A stretch of DNA of 64,000 nt, taken from contig NC_085126.1 of assembly GCF_030269925.1 (NCBI RefSeq), forward strand, positions 1,180,501 through 1,244,500, read 5' to 3'. This stretch comes from Bombyx mori. Its lineage: Eukaryota > Arthropoda > Insecta > Lepidoptera > Bombycidae. A model generated the notes under the pieces. It was given only the letters and a program-made list of their open reading frames with translations. It was not told where the DNA came from and did not search any database. The translations under genes were made by a program, and so were the position numbers. Of this stretch, positions 30,262 through 40,425 are shown in pieces (the first letter of the stretch is position 1; each line of letters opens with the position of its first letter).

Positions 30262-30985
30262 ACGATCTAGTGGACCGAATGGTAAACAGTCGACGTCGCC
30301 CTAAACACGTCATTACGGATCCTCCCGATCCATTAACGGTGCTTTTAGGTACCTTAAGCACCGATCACCGTCCTCGCCAAACCCGTCGCTTGCGATGAAG
30401 GGCTCAACAAGTAAAATAACCCATAGACACAGCCCACTGAGTTTCTCGTCAGATCTTCGCGTTTCCGATCCGGTGGTAGATATTCATTCCCGATCCTGCG
30501 GACAGAATGGAAAGCAGTCGACGTCGCCCAAAACACGTCATCTCGGATCCTCCCGATCCACTAACGGTGCTTTTAGGTACTTCAAGCACCGGTCACCGTT
30601 TTCGTCGAACCCGTCGCTTGCGACGAAGGGCTCGACGAGTAAATTAACTCTCAGACACAGCCCACTGAGTTTCTCGCCGGATCTTCTCAGTGGGTCGCGT
30701 TTGCGATCCGGTGGTAGATTCTGCGAAGCACGGCTCTTGCTGGGGTTCGTGTTAGTATCGTCGTCAGGTTTGAGCCCCGTGAGCTCACCTACTAGCCACG
30801 GTTACGCTGGAATAGCCGCTCCAGGCTACCAGATTAGGTAGAAAAAAAAAGGTAGATATTGCGAACACTGCTCTTGCTAAAGTCAGCGTTAGCAACACTC
30901 CCTTTTTGAGCCCCGTGAGTTCACCTACACGTCAAGGCGAAGCTGAGTAGCCTCTCAAGGCTATCAGTATAGGTACGGAAAAAAA
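30262..30985 (+). mobile_element. Jockey-like LINE 3' ends, three in series
   Basis: First copy from GATCTAGTGGACCGAATGG to GAGTTTCTCGTCAG at about 30,450; second from GATCCTGCGGACAGAATGG (30,491) to the A run at 30,841; third a short tail from 30,850 to 30,978. All are + and partly overlapping in content, suggesting repeated insertion or unequal exchange at the same site. Confidence 0.75.
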
Positions 30986-31204
30986 GGAAGTTTTGTGTAA
31001 TCATTATGAGGAGACCATTAAAAAGTATTGTTTAAAATCTTTAGTTTCTTCGAACAATTCTAAATTGTTCCAATAACTTATAATTAGACTATTAGCATAG
31101 TATTGTCTTCAGCTTACGTCAGACGCAGGCATAGTACTATAACGGTTTAATTTCGTTTTTATTTTTGTTATAATATTACTTCTAAAGCTTCTAATTCATT
31201 TTTG

Positions 31205-31290
31205 ATTCGACGGCGCAGTAGTTAGCGCCTCGACTGTTACGTCGAGGGTCCTGGGTTCGACTCCCACATCGTGTGATGAGCAGATATGCT
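31205..31290 (+). mobile_element. tRNA-derived SINE or tRNA pseudogene
   Basis: CGGCGCAGTAGTTAGCGCC and TGGGTTCGACTCCCACATCG, parallel to 13,395. No closing acceptor stem, so not a functional tRNA. Confidence 0.5.
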
Positions 31291-31404
31291 TGCTATTTGT
31301 CTAAATTGGTCTAAATGTCTATTATCTATATATGTATATATTTGAATGCGTTTATATAAGTATGTTTAACAGTTTCTGGTACCCATAATACTCTCCTCTT
31401 CTTC

Positions 31405-31740
31405 GTGTAGTTTCCTCACTGCCGAGGGTCGTGACCATCATATATCGACAGGATTTTACTCCTTGTAATGTCCCCCCAGCGCCTCCGATCATTGGCCATA
31501 TGAAGAGCTTCGTGGAATGGGATCTCTAGTGTGGTGCGGATTTGGTCGAACCACCTTGTCGGACTGCGCCCGCGCGGTCTCTTTCTCTCGATTTCCCCGT
31601 CACGAATAGTCTCTCAAAGCTGACGGGTGTTTTCCGAGCAATATGACCGAAGTAGGTACACGAGTGCGCGGCGAAGGCAGAGTGTGGACAGTGGTGGACA
31701 GTCTTATCTTGATCTGCAGTTCGTCTAAGCCAATAATACA
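31405..31740 (-). pseudogene. LINE ORF2 C-terminal remnant (RTE-like)
   Basis: Complement reads PRGRSPTRWFDQIRTTLE, then EALHMANDRRRWGDITR and ends YDGHDPRQ stop. The GR.P.RW.D...L...A.DR..W pattern with a GHDPQ-like end is typical of RTE-type LINEs. A frameshift separates the upstream part. Relatives are at 41,118 and 46,080. Confidence 0.65.
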
Positions 31741-31793
31741 GGGAACCCTTAAATGGGGCCGGTTAACCGTGCGTGGTTTGTTTCCTTTAATAA

Positions 31794-32167
31794 TGTTACG
31801 CCGGTAAGAGTAACGCCATCTATCGCCGAATAGTGGAACGAATATCGAAGGACCTAGAACGCTCGAGAAGTGCAGCGCCATCTATTGTCAGATAGCGGAA
31901 ACTACTACTAGAGATGTGTGGAAGTTCTCGATAATTCTAGGGATGAGGTATCGGCTATAAAAGCGTTGTAGAGATGGCACGCAATCAGACAGTAATCGGA
32001 ACTACTCGAAGCGAAACAGCGAGCGGATCATCTGAAGCGAAGCAAACAAGCAAATTGAGAGTTTTAAAGTGTTTGTTGAGTGTTTTAAGTGTTTTAAGTG
32101 TTGAATACGTAGTATTTAGTTGTAATTCGGTAGAACATTTATTTATCCCGAACCCCAGCGCGTAACA
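31794..32167 (+). mobile_element. Solo LTR, Ty3/gypsy type, 374 bp
   Basis: Begins TGTTACGC and ends GCGTAACA (TG...CA with an inverted terminal repeat). The flanking 4 bp are ATAA at 31,790-31,793 and ATAA at 32,168-32,171, a target duplication of the size used by Ty3/gypsy elements. A TATAAAA box at 31,956-31,962 fits the LTR promoter. No internal retroelement genes adjoin it, so this is a solo LTR left by recombination. The 64-codon open frame inside is within the LTR and is not supported as a gene. Confidence 0.88.
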
Positions 32168-32171
32168 ATAA

Positions 32172-32688
32172 TTATTATAATATTGGATGTCGTGTGAATA
32201 TCGTGATGACTACCATCATATTTTCTATTAATCAAGACCATTAGTTCATTGACTCTTTAGCTAGAATTGTCGATTGATCTATTGCACGCGGTAGGCGCAA
32301 TATAATTGTTATCAACAAATAAAGCTAATTACTTCGATAAGATTATATAGTTGTAAGAATAGAAAATAGAAATAGCTTATCGACCGCCCTCGTGATAATA
32401 ATGCGTTTAAAAAATATATAAAGGGCCTTTTACATTAATAATTATGCTAATTTAAAATTTTAGGAAAAAGGTGTCATCAATAAAAATGTAGCCTTCGTCA
32501 CTAGGGATGATGTGAAGACAAATGATACGTCTGTAAGGGCTTTTAAAAGTTATTATGGCATTTAGAATGTCACATACATTCATGAACCCTAAAAATCTTT
32601 AACTCCATGCTCTTTTTTAGTCCCGTTGTAAAGCATATTTTTTACTCCACCTCTTTTGGGTAGTCGTATAATAATTATACATCTCTGT
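32172..32688. other. AT-rich sequence, nothing recognised
   Basis: No repeat of the window's families and no ORF of note. Confidence 0.4.
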
Positions 32689-32689
32689 G

Positions 32690-32843
32690 CTTAGTGCGAG
32701 TTTTTTAACGTTCTCGATAGCGTAAAAGTTAACTCAAATTTGTATGGAGCTCAAACGTTTGCCTAAGTTTGCCGCTAGGGGCGCTGTTCCAACTCCATAC
32801 AAATTCGAGTTAACTTTTACGCTGTCGAGAACGTTACAAAACT
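32690..32843. mobile_element. Palindromic MITE, right end cut by a CR1-like tail
   Basis: TGTGCTTAGTGCGAG through CGCTGTCGAGAACGTTAC, then an abrupt T run of the CR1-like tail. The terminal CTCGCACTAAGCACA is missing. Confidence 0.82.
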
Positions 32844-32963
32844 TTTTTTTTTTTTTTTATTGCCCTTGTAGGCAGACGAGCATACGGCCCACCTGATGGT
32901 GAGTGGTTACCGTCGCCCATGGACTTCAGCAATGCCAGGGGCAGAGCCAAGCCGCTGCCTACC
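32844..32963 (-). mobile_element. CR1-like LINE 3' tail
   Basis: T run, ATTGCCCTTGTAGGCAGACG, ending GCCAAGCCGCTGCCTACC. Clean, low-divergence copy. Confidence 0.88.
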
Positions 32964-33229
32964 TTGCTCTTGGTCTAGTTTATTTGATTTGTTCGTGATC
33001 TGTGTCTGCACGCTGCCACTCAATAAAGAGGATACCCTTTACTGTATGTGAAACTGAAGGAAGAGTTTCTAGAAATTAGTTATATCATTTATATCACCTG
33101 ACATTCAATACTTTCTATTAAGGTTAACTAGATTTAAAGACAAAGAGTCGTTCCTTAAAATAGTGGTAGGGCTGCTATTTCGTAATAACAATAAAAAATA
33201 ACGATCGAAAGTGTGCGAAAAATATCGCG

Positions 33230-33630
33230 CTGTGTACAGGAATCTGCATATACTGTTCCTTGATCTGGAAAAAGCGTACGACCTAGTACCTAGATCAGTT
33301 TTGGGGTAGGCATTGAATGAGCAACGTATACCTACCTGGTAAGTATGTGAGGTTCATCTGTGTCATGTACAGTCGATCCAAGCCGTATGTACAAACCGCC
33401 GCAGGGTATTCCGACGAGTTCAATGTGGCAGTGGGCTTACATTAAGGATCTGCGCAAATTCCCTTCCCTATCTCTTCCTGCTGGTAATGGATGCCTTGAT
33501 ATCGGAAATACAGGAAAAAGCCCCTTGATGTATGCTGTTTGCCGATGACATAGTCGACTCGTCAAAGAAAACGGGCTCGAGGTCCAAAACATACTGGAGA
33601 AATGGCGATGCAAGTTGGTGAGTGTTGGCT
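33230..33630 (+). pseudogene. Decayed reverse transcriptase fragment (RTE-like LINE)
   Basis: Pieces in shifting frames: LFLDLEKAYD with PRSVLG (RT motif A region), VRFICVMYSRSK, SDEFNVAVGLH (region before the QG motif), LLVMDALISEIQ-like text, and CCLPMT/FADD-equivalent text near 33,540, then GLEVQNILEKWRCKL. Order matches an RT domain, but several frameshifts and stops break it. Its downstream side is cut by a CR1-like tail at about 33,635. Confidence 0.7.
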
Positions 33631-33636
33631 TGAATT

Positions 33637-33742
33637 TTTTATTTTTTATTTATTACCCTTGACGACCTGATGGTGAGTGGTTACCGTCGCCCATGGACGT
33701 CAGCAATGTCAGGGTCAGAGCCACGCCGCTGCCTATCGTTAA
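33637..33742 (-). mobile_element. CR1-like LINE 3' tail, diverged
   Basis: TTTATTACCCTTGACG, missing the TAGGCAGACGAGCATACGGCC stretch, then CTGATGGTGAGTGG to CGCCGCTGCCTATC. Confidence 0.75.
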
Positions 33743-34147
33743 GTACTCATGTACTGTTAAGTACTTGTCACTACATTATTTCAACCCTCCTAATTCCTAA
33801 TAGCAAATACCGACTAAAACTAACTTCATACGTAATTGTGGCGGTTCGAAGAATGTTATTATTCGTAATATCCATTGATACGCAATCAATCAGTGCTGTC
33901 TAACCCACATACGGACGGAGATTAAGATAACATTGATTAATTCAAAAAACAATCGATAGAAAATGACTAATGTTTTTTTTTGTCACGTTTTATTTGTCGT
34001 ACAGTATAAATGTTGTTATTCGCATTGATTCATACCGCAAACTTATATGTTTCTGCTGCGGAACAGTCTTCGCATTCCGGGTTGAAGGTTCAGACAGCCG
34101 TGGTATAATACAACTGAAATGTCACCTCCTCTGTGCTTAGAGTATTA

Positions 34148-34264
34148 AGCGGTAGGCTTGGCTCTGCCCCTGGCATTGCTGAAGTCCATGGGTGACGGTA
34201 ACCACTCACCATCAGGCGGGCCGTGTGCTCGTTTGCCTACAAGGGCAATAAAAATAAATAAAAA
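34148..34264 (+). mobile_element. CR1-like LINE 3' tail
   Basis: GCGGTAGGCTTGGCTCTGCC to AAGGGCAATAAAAATAAATA. Its tail abuts the left end of a palindromic MITE. Confidence 0.82.
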
Positions 34265-34431
34265 AGTGCGATTTTCTTAACGTTCTCGATAGCGTAAAAG
34301 TTAACTCAAATTTGTATGGAGTTGGAACGTTAGCCTACGTTCGCCGCTAGGGGCGCTGTTCCAATTGCATTCAAATGTGTGTTAACTTTTACGCTATCGA
34401 GACCGTTAAAAAACTCACACTAAGCACACTG
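34265..34431. mobile_element. Palindromic MITE, left terminus missing
   Basis: GTGCGATTTTCTTAACGTT to ACTCACACTAAGCACACTGG; central block CCGCTAGGGGCGCTGTTCC intact. Confidence 0.82.
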
Positions 34432-34611
34432 GTCTCAAAGGTAGCATTAATGTTGCAATATCTGTGAGTTTCATTAAGCATTATTTTTGACGGCTCTGAA
34501 AAGAATAGGATCCAACTGGTGCCCAAAGGAATGAGTAGCTGCCGATACGTCATTGCTGCATGAGAGATATAAGTCGATACTGTCCGCACATGTTAGATTT
34601 TTATTTTTTCC

Positions 34612-34866
34612 TACTTAAGCTGATGGTCTTAAGAAACCATTTCACCGTAATCTTAATTATTAGCTGAGCTCACGGGCTTCAAACCTGACATCGTTGCTAA
34701 CACTAACTCTAGCAGTGCTTCGCAGAATCTACCACCGGATCGTAAACGCGACCCCCTGAGAAGATCCGGCGAGAAACTCAGTGGGCTGTGTCTGTGGGTT
34801 AAATTACTCGTCGAGCCCTTCGTCGCAAGCGACGGGTTCGACGAGAACGATGACCGGCATGTTAGA
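34612..34866 (-). mobile_element. Jockey-like LINE 3' end
   Basis: TTCCTACTTAAGCTGATGG, then GAGCTCACGGG..., GAGAAGATCCGGCGAGAAAC and the GACGGGTTCGACGAGAACG coding end. Confidence 0.8.
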
Positions 34867-35061
34867 ACAAGAACGGTTGTGATATGAACGCTTCAAAATT
34901 AAGAGATTGTCAATAGATTCACTTTCTCTTCGACACTAACATTATTTGATGTTACGTAGCAATAATCTTTTTTGACAGTGGCATGGAGCCTGTCCATCCA
35001 CAGTCCTCTGATAAAATGAGTGCAATTTATAAGTATCTGTGAATTGTAATTTAACTTTTTC

Positions 35062-35307
35062 ACTGGTGGTAGGACCTCTTGTGAGTCCGCACGGGTAGGT
35101 ACCACCACGCCGCCTATTTCTGCCGTGAAGCAGTAATGCGTTTCGGTTTGAAGGGTGGTGTAGCCGTTGTAACTTTACTGAGACCTTAGAACTTATATCT
35201 CAAGGTGGGTGGCGCATTTACATTGTAGATGTCTATGGGCTCCAGTAACCACTTAACATCAGGTGGGCTGTGAGCTCGTCCTCCCATCTAAGCAATAAAA
35301 AAAAAAA
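35062..35307 (+). mobile_element. Bm1 SINE, 5' truncated
   Basis: ACTGGTGGTAGGACCTCTTG to TCTAAGCAATAAAAAAAAAA. Confidence 0.88.
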
Positions 35308-35524
35308 ACTAAGACAAACTTTTTAATACGTAAATAAATCGTTGTATTTGCCCAAACTAATGGAAGTAAGCTAATGGTACTTCAAAGGAATGTAAGAAAT
35401 ATGATTTCAAACGTAGGATTGTACGCATGAGTGACCGGCAGCCTCACACGGTCTATCGCGCAGGCTTCAACACCTACCGACCTAAGTCCACTGCGTTGGC
35501 GAAGACACTCATAGATATGTAAAA

Positions 35525-36060
35525 TAAATAATACAAGTCTTTATTTGTTTTAGATAGATTGATTAAATTTTATAAATTTTTGTTTTCGGAAAATTTACAA
35601 AATCCTTCCTTCCTTCCTTAAATAAAATATAGAATAGGTAATATGAGTCGTCTATTATCAAAGGTGGCAATCTGTGCATTTGGACAAAAAAATTTTATTG
35701 ATATGTCAATACAGATTGATTTGAATATAATCGTCTCCTTCAAAGAATACGGTTCAAAACCTGCATTAAATAAAGATTAATAGTTAACCTGTTATTTATC
35801 TAAGATGTCGTTCCGAAGAGTTTTGTGACTGCCAATGGAATACAAAGTCAATAATTCGTTTTTCTGATTTACCAATCATTATCCAAAAGTCAGATTGCCG
35901 GCTTTGATAATAGTCGACTCATATGTTACTGCCATCTACAGGAGCAATGATTAACTAATCGAAGCGAAGCCATCTAGTGGCCTACGCCCGTAAACATTTT
36001 TATTGAGTGCTTGAGTTGCTTATCTATGTATAACTAATTTATGTGTATTATCTATGCGTC
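35525..36060 (+). repeat. Interspersed repeat (copy A) carrying a MITE insertion
   Basis: Left part ACAAGTCTTTATTTGTT...AATAAAATATAGAATAGGTA and right part GTTACTGCCATCTACAGGAG...GTGTATTATCTATGC. The two parts are continuous in the inverted copy at 45,597-45,860, so the 284-bp MITE between them is an insertion. Confidence 0.75.
35641..35924. mobile_element. MITE with ATATGAGTCG ends, 284 bp
   Basis: Ends ATATGAGTCGTCTATTATCA and TGATAATAGTCGACTCATAT are inverted repeats, and similarity continues inward (GGCAATCTG / CAGATTGCC). A second copy is at 59,977-60,260. No coding capacity. Confidence 0.85.
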
Positions 36061-36174
36061 GGAGTGTTAATGTCGCCTTTACATGTGTGCAAAGTTTCAT
36101 ATCAATTGGGCTAACGGTACTCGATTTTTAGATGAACAAACAAACATTCCTTTTTATATTAATATATAGAACGA

Positions 36175-36915
36175 ATAGCACCGTAATCAGTTGTGACAAC
36201 GAAAATAGTTATGTATTTAAAATATCACGACTTAAGTACTTGAAAACTGAAATAAACAGTTTAATCTAACAGAATACATTCACGCTTCTTACCCAAATAA
36301 AAAATAATTTGCTAGCTACGTATAGCAAGCGTTAGATACATTCTCAATAATAAGTAATGGATTACATCAGTTGAATGTACAGTTGATTGCAAAAGTGAAT
36401 TGCTAGCACAATGAATAAGCAAACCGTATGAACACGTAATGCCATCTGTCGGATAGCGCAGTGATCAATCAAAATCAATATAGAACAGATAATAAAATCT
36501 TATTTGAATTGATTTAGTAAATCGATAGCATAAAAAGTGTTATTATCAATTTGATCCTGCGGTAGAATTTCTGCCTACCTATTACTGGTAATCTCAAGGC
36601 ATTACGCTAGTTTTACTACTTGGCTATTACTACTTTAGCTAGATTTGTAGATTGTTTGTGTGAGTGTGTTCCGGGTAAGCGAATATTACACTTGCATAAG
36701 TCATGAACGGACGTATGCAAGTTTTGTAGAATGTTACCTTGTTTTAAAGGGACAATTTACTTCGCCTGCAGATCATGGGGTCGAGTCGACTGAGTAAGAA
36801 CGTGGCTCTGTCGCGTACTTAATTAATATGGGGTCAGAATATCAACCCTCCGTCGAGGGTGCCGCCAAAGTATTTAGCTTTCGAAGCCCACGGTATGGGC
36901 TGGCTGAAGAGGGTG
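36175..36915. other. AT-rich to mixed sequence, nothing recognised
   Basis: No repeat family or coding frame supported. Confidence 0.4.
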
Positions 36916-36918
36916 ATG

Positions 36919-36961
36919 GGGCGAATGGCATTAGTGTCACCGCACCTAATGCCATTCGCCC
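36919..36961. repeat. Perfect 16-bp inverted repeat (hairpin)
   Basis: Arm GGGCGAATGGCATTAG (36,919-36,934), 11-nt loop, arm CTAATGCCATTCGCCC (36,946-36,961). It lies inside a 76-codon open frame of unknown nature. Confidence 0.85.
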
Positions 36962-37069
36962 TCATATCGATGGGATACTCACAGTGGTATAGGAAGGGCA
37001 ACTCTTTTGAAGAGCACGGCTATGCTTTTCGAGGGTTGATGACGATCCGAAGATTATTTAGAATGAAAC

Positions 37070-37292
37070 TGTCTATACTAATATTATAAAGAGGAAAGAT
37101 TTGTTTGTTTGTTTGTTTCGAATAGGCTCCGAAACTACTGGACCGATTTGAAAAATTCTTTTTCCATTAGAAGCCGACATTGTCCCTGATGAACATAGGC
37201 TACTTTTTTTAATTTTTTTTTTTTATTTTTTTTTTTTTGGTTTCATGTGTGTTTTAATGTTTCCGAAGCGAAGCGAGGGCGGGTCGCTAGTA
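37070..37292 (+). repeat. Lepidopteran interspersed repeat TATACTAATATTATAAAG
   Basis: TATACTAATATTATAAAGAG start, GACCGATTTGAAAAATTC middle, GCGAAGCGAGGGCGGGTCGC then CTAGT end. Relative of 21,281-21,727. Confidence 0.55.
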
Positions 37293-37839
37293 TTAAATAA
37301 AGAAAACATGTTGTCAATTGGTTCATCATTCGGTTGTAATTAATACAACCAGTTTATCTTTGTGAACTATAATATTATTATAATTTCTTGTAGGATTAGA
37401 GGTATTAAGGCACGCGATTCTGCTGTTGAGCGTACTATTAAACTTATTTGTCTCCATTATGCCAATATTGTATTTCGGTTCGTATTTATTGAATGGTTGT
37501 GCCAATATATTTGTTTTTATGAGTGAAGTTAATGATCATTATGACGCAAATGGAGGCAGCACGGAATAATTTGTGCGGAATTCGCAAAACAAAACCGCAT
37601 AGCCGTTTAAATGTTACGATTATTTTTAAATAAATCACAAGTTTGATAAATTCTCAAGATAAGTAATATAGCGTGAGGGTTTAGTGTTGTTTTTTTATCA
37701 GATACCAATTTTTTTTTTTTTTAAATTGGATTAAATAATGAACCGTCATCCGACTCCAAATTAGGATTCTCTGTGTTATGGGTACCAGAGACTGACATAC
37801 ATACTTATATACGTTTAAATATGATATCTTCTTCTTTTT

Positions 37840-38035
37840 CTCCACCTTATCCCACTAGGTGGGGTCGGCGCAGCTAATTTTTCTCTTCCATTCTCTTCTA
37901 TCAGCCGTCATCTCAACACTCACTTTTCTCTCTCTCATATCGTTATTCACACACTCCATCCATGTCTTCTTCGGTCGACCTCTTCCCCCTCTACCTTGCA
38001 CTACCATTTCCATACATCTCCTCCCTACGTTTAAA
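37840..38035 (-). pseudogene. LINE ORF2 C-terminal remnant (RTE-like, second family)
   Basis: Complement reads GRGRPKKTWMECVNNDM then VSVEMTADRREWKRKISCA and DPT stop, a standard LINE C-terminus with a GRPKK.W motif. Two more copies are at 44,690 and 60,440. Confidence 0.68.
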
Positions 38036-38049
38036 TATTATATACATAC

Positions 38050-38280
38050 ACTTTTTTTTTATTGCTTAGATGGGTGGACGAGCTCACAGCCCACCTGGTA
38101 TTAAGTGGTTACCGGAGCCCATAGACATCTACAACGTAAATGCGCCACCCACCTTGAGTTATAGCTTCTAAGATCTCAGTATAGTTACAACGGCTGCAAT
38201 ACCCTTCAAACCAAAACGCATTACTGCTTCACGGCAGAAATGGGCAGGGCAGTGATACCTGCGTGGACTTACGAGTGTGA
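38050..38280 (-). mobile_element. Bm1 SINE, 5' truncated
   Basis: TTTTTTTATTGCTTAGATGG to CCTGCGTGGACTTACGAGTG. Confidence 0.87.
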
Positions 38281-38513
38281 GTCATAGGGTAATTGTCAGG
38301 GGCGCAAATCACTGCACCATCGAGTCCGCACGTAAGCCCGCACAAGCAAACGCCTATTTCTACCGTAAGCGACCACACTAGAACAGCGGATGTAAAATAA
38401 ATTTGAGACTCTGACCTCATCTTTAAAGTTATTATTCGGCAACCACATAAAACCACTCATCGATAATCAAATTATAGAACCTAATTCGTACCACGGCTAC
38501 TAGTGATGGGATA

Positions 38514-39640
38514 CCAATATGGGGACCTTAATTTGGTACTACGATACCATGAAAGGGACCTCTGATTAACGGTTGTAAAGCGAAGTAACTAACCATTAAT
38601 CCAATATCTTTGACCCTCCGTTGTCTCAAAGCGGGTTACGGTATTGACACGTAAATGAAGTCGACAAGATTACCAGGGCAGCAGATTTACAAGGAGATAA
38701 TTGTAATTGTGTTCTATTAAACGTAAATTAAGCAGCTCCTAAAAGCAATATGGGGCACCTTAATTTGGTACTACGATACCATGAAAGGGACCTCTGATTA
38801 ACGGTTGTAAAGCGAAGTAACTAACCATTAATCCAATATCTTTGACCCTCCCTTGTCTCAAAGCGGGTTGCGGTATTGACACGTAAGTGAAGTCGACAAG
38901 ATTACCAGGGCAGCAGATTTACAAGGAGATAATTGTAATTGTGTTCTATTAAACGTAAATTAAGCAGCTCCTAAAAGCAATATGGGGCATCTTAATACTA
39001 CGATACCATGAAAGAGATATTTAATTAACAGTTTAAAAAATGAGGTACCTAACCATTAATCCAATATCTTTGACCCTCCGTTGTCTCAAAGCGGGTTGCG
39101 GTATTGACACGTAAATGAAGTCGACAAGATTACCAGGGCAGCAGATTTACAAGGAGATAATTGTAATTGTGTTCTCCTACAAGCAATATGGGGCACCTTA
39201 ATTTGGTACTACGATACCATGAAAGAGATATCTAATTAACAGTTTAAAAAATGAGGTACCTAACCATTAATCCAATATCTTTGACCCTCCGTTGTCTCAA
39301 AGCGGGTTGCGGTATTGACACGTAAATGAAGTCGACAAGATTACCAGGGCAGCAGATTTACAAGGAGATAACTGTAATTGTATAGTATTAAATAATGAAC
39401 CGCTTTTTTTTAACCAATGCATGCAGTCGGTACCTGTAATGTTCTGTGCTGAATAAATAAAATAAAAATTGTGTCAAATTGTGTAATTATTACACGCAAA
39501 AGTAGCAACCCTGACAAGATTACCAGGGCAACAGATTTACAAGGAGATAATTGTAATTGTGTTCTATTAAACACAAAGTAAGAAGCCCCGACAAGATTAC
39601 CAGGGCAGCAGATTTACAAGGAGATTATTGTATTCTATTA
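38514..39640 (+). repeat. Tandem repeat array, units of about 206-232 bp
   Basis: Units begin CAATATGGGG at 38,514, 38,746, 38,978 and 39,184, so spacings are 232, 232 and 206; the fourth ends near 39,385. Two partial units follow at 39,512 and 39,588 after a spacer. The best-conserved core is GACAAGATTACCAGGGCAGC plus AGATTTACAAGGAGATA. Units are more than 90 percent alike by eye and lack any long ORF. Confidence 0.9.
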
Positions 39641-39844
39641 ACTGAATATAACCAGGAATGACCTCAATTTCCGCGTCCCCCTGGACATTAGTTTAACGTC
39701 AAGTGCATCGGCAATTGTTCCGGTTACTTTCGATTAGTTAATCACTATGAATTGTTTGTAATTGGACTGTCATTTGTTTGTTTACAACGGGACGAAACGG
39801 TTCCGCGTTGGACAAGGTGAGCGCGGTAAGGGAAGATCTTTGTG

Positions 39845-39862
39845 TTTAGTGCGAGTTTTTTA
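39845..39862. mobile_element. Palindromic MITE stub
   Basis: TTTAGTGCGAGTTTTTTACG, only the left terminus, cut by a Jockey-like tail. Confidence 0.5.
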
Positions 39863-39864
39863 CG

Positions 39865-39968
39865 AACCCTAGCAAGAGCCGTGCTTCGCAGAATCTACCA
39901 CCGGATCGGAAACGCGACCCACTGAGAAGATCCGGCGAGAAACTCAGTGGGCTGTGTCTGAGGGTTAA
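39865..39968 (-). mobile_element. Jockey-like LINE 3' end piece
   Basis: AACCCTAGCAAGAGCCGTGC to GTGTCTGAGGGTTAAT. It truncates both the MITE stub on its left and the mariner gene on its right. Confidence 0.78.
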
Positions 39969-40425
39969 TAAAATTTGTAAACAAATTTTTTCTATGACCT
40001 CCCTTTGCGTACCGCTTCAGTAGTTGGTTCGATTTTACCACCCTATTCTCTTTTAAATTATCAGTTAAGAAATTACCAGTACGTCTCTTATAGGCTGCAA
40101 GTCCTAAGTCATCTTTTAAAATACGCGACATGGTTCTAGGTGCTATCTTCATCTCCCGAGATAAAATCTTTTGCTTTCGGACAGGATTTCTTCGAATTCT
40201 TTCCCTTACTGCTTTGACCACCTTTTTCGTACGAACACTACGTGGACGGCCAGATCTTTTTCTGTCACAAACAGAGGAGGTCTCATTGCACCTATTAATA
40301 GCCCGGTACACAAACATTTTACTAATACCAAGCGTATGGAGAGTTTTAAAAATTGCATTTGGCTCCATACCTACTTTGTGTAATGCAATCACAGCGATTC
40401 GGTTCTCTTTATCGCCCCACTCCAT
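39969..40425 (-). pseudogene. mariner/Tc1-type transposase, N-terminal half only
   Basis: A cut-and-paste transposase. ATG at 40425-40423 starts MEWGDKENRIAVIALHKVG. The first helix-turn-helix (about residues 10-50) includes ISKMFVYRAINR. Then comes a GRPRSVRTKK linker and the second helix-turn-helix (REMKIAPRTMSRILKDDLG, about 95-125), as in mariner proteins of about 340-350 residues. About 152 codons remain before the frame runs into a Jockey-like tail, so the catalytic DDE/D domain is absent. The surviving half has no stop or frameshift, suggesting a fairly young copy. Terminal inverted repeats were not identified. Confidence 0.82.

Noticed and set aside
30395..30841. 148-codon + strand frame with Ser/Arg-rich text
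   Set aside because: It reads through Jockey-like 3' UTR repeats in a non-coding frame; the same pseudo-peptide recurs at 42,785-43,192 and 58,576-58,818.
31974..32165. 63-codon + strand frame
   Set aside because: It is inside the solo LTR, downstream of its TATA box, and ends at the LTR terminus; no protein signature.
36859..37089. 76-codon + strand frame over the hairpin
   Set aside because: No recognisable domain; the hairpin itself dictates much of the peptide and the end overlaps an interspersed repeat.
38514..39640. Possible CRISPR-like array
   Set aside because: Units are about 230 bp with no short-repeat and unique-spacer pattern, and the DNA is clearly insect nuclear.
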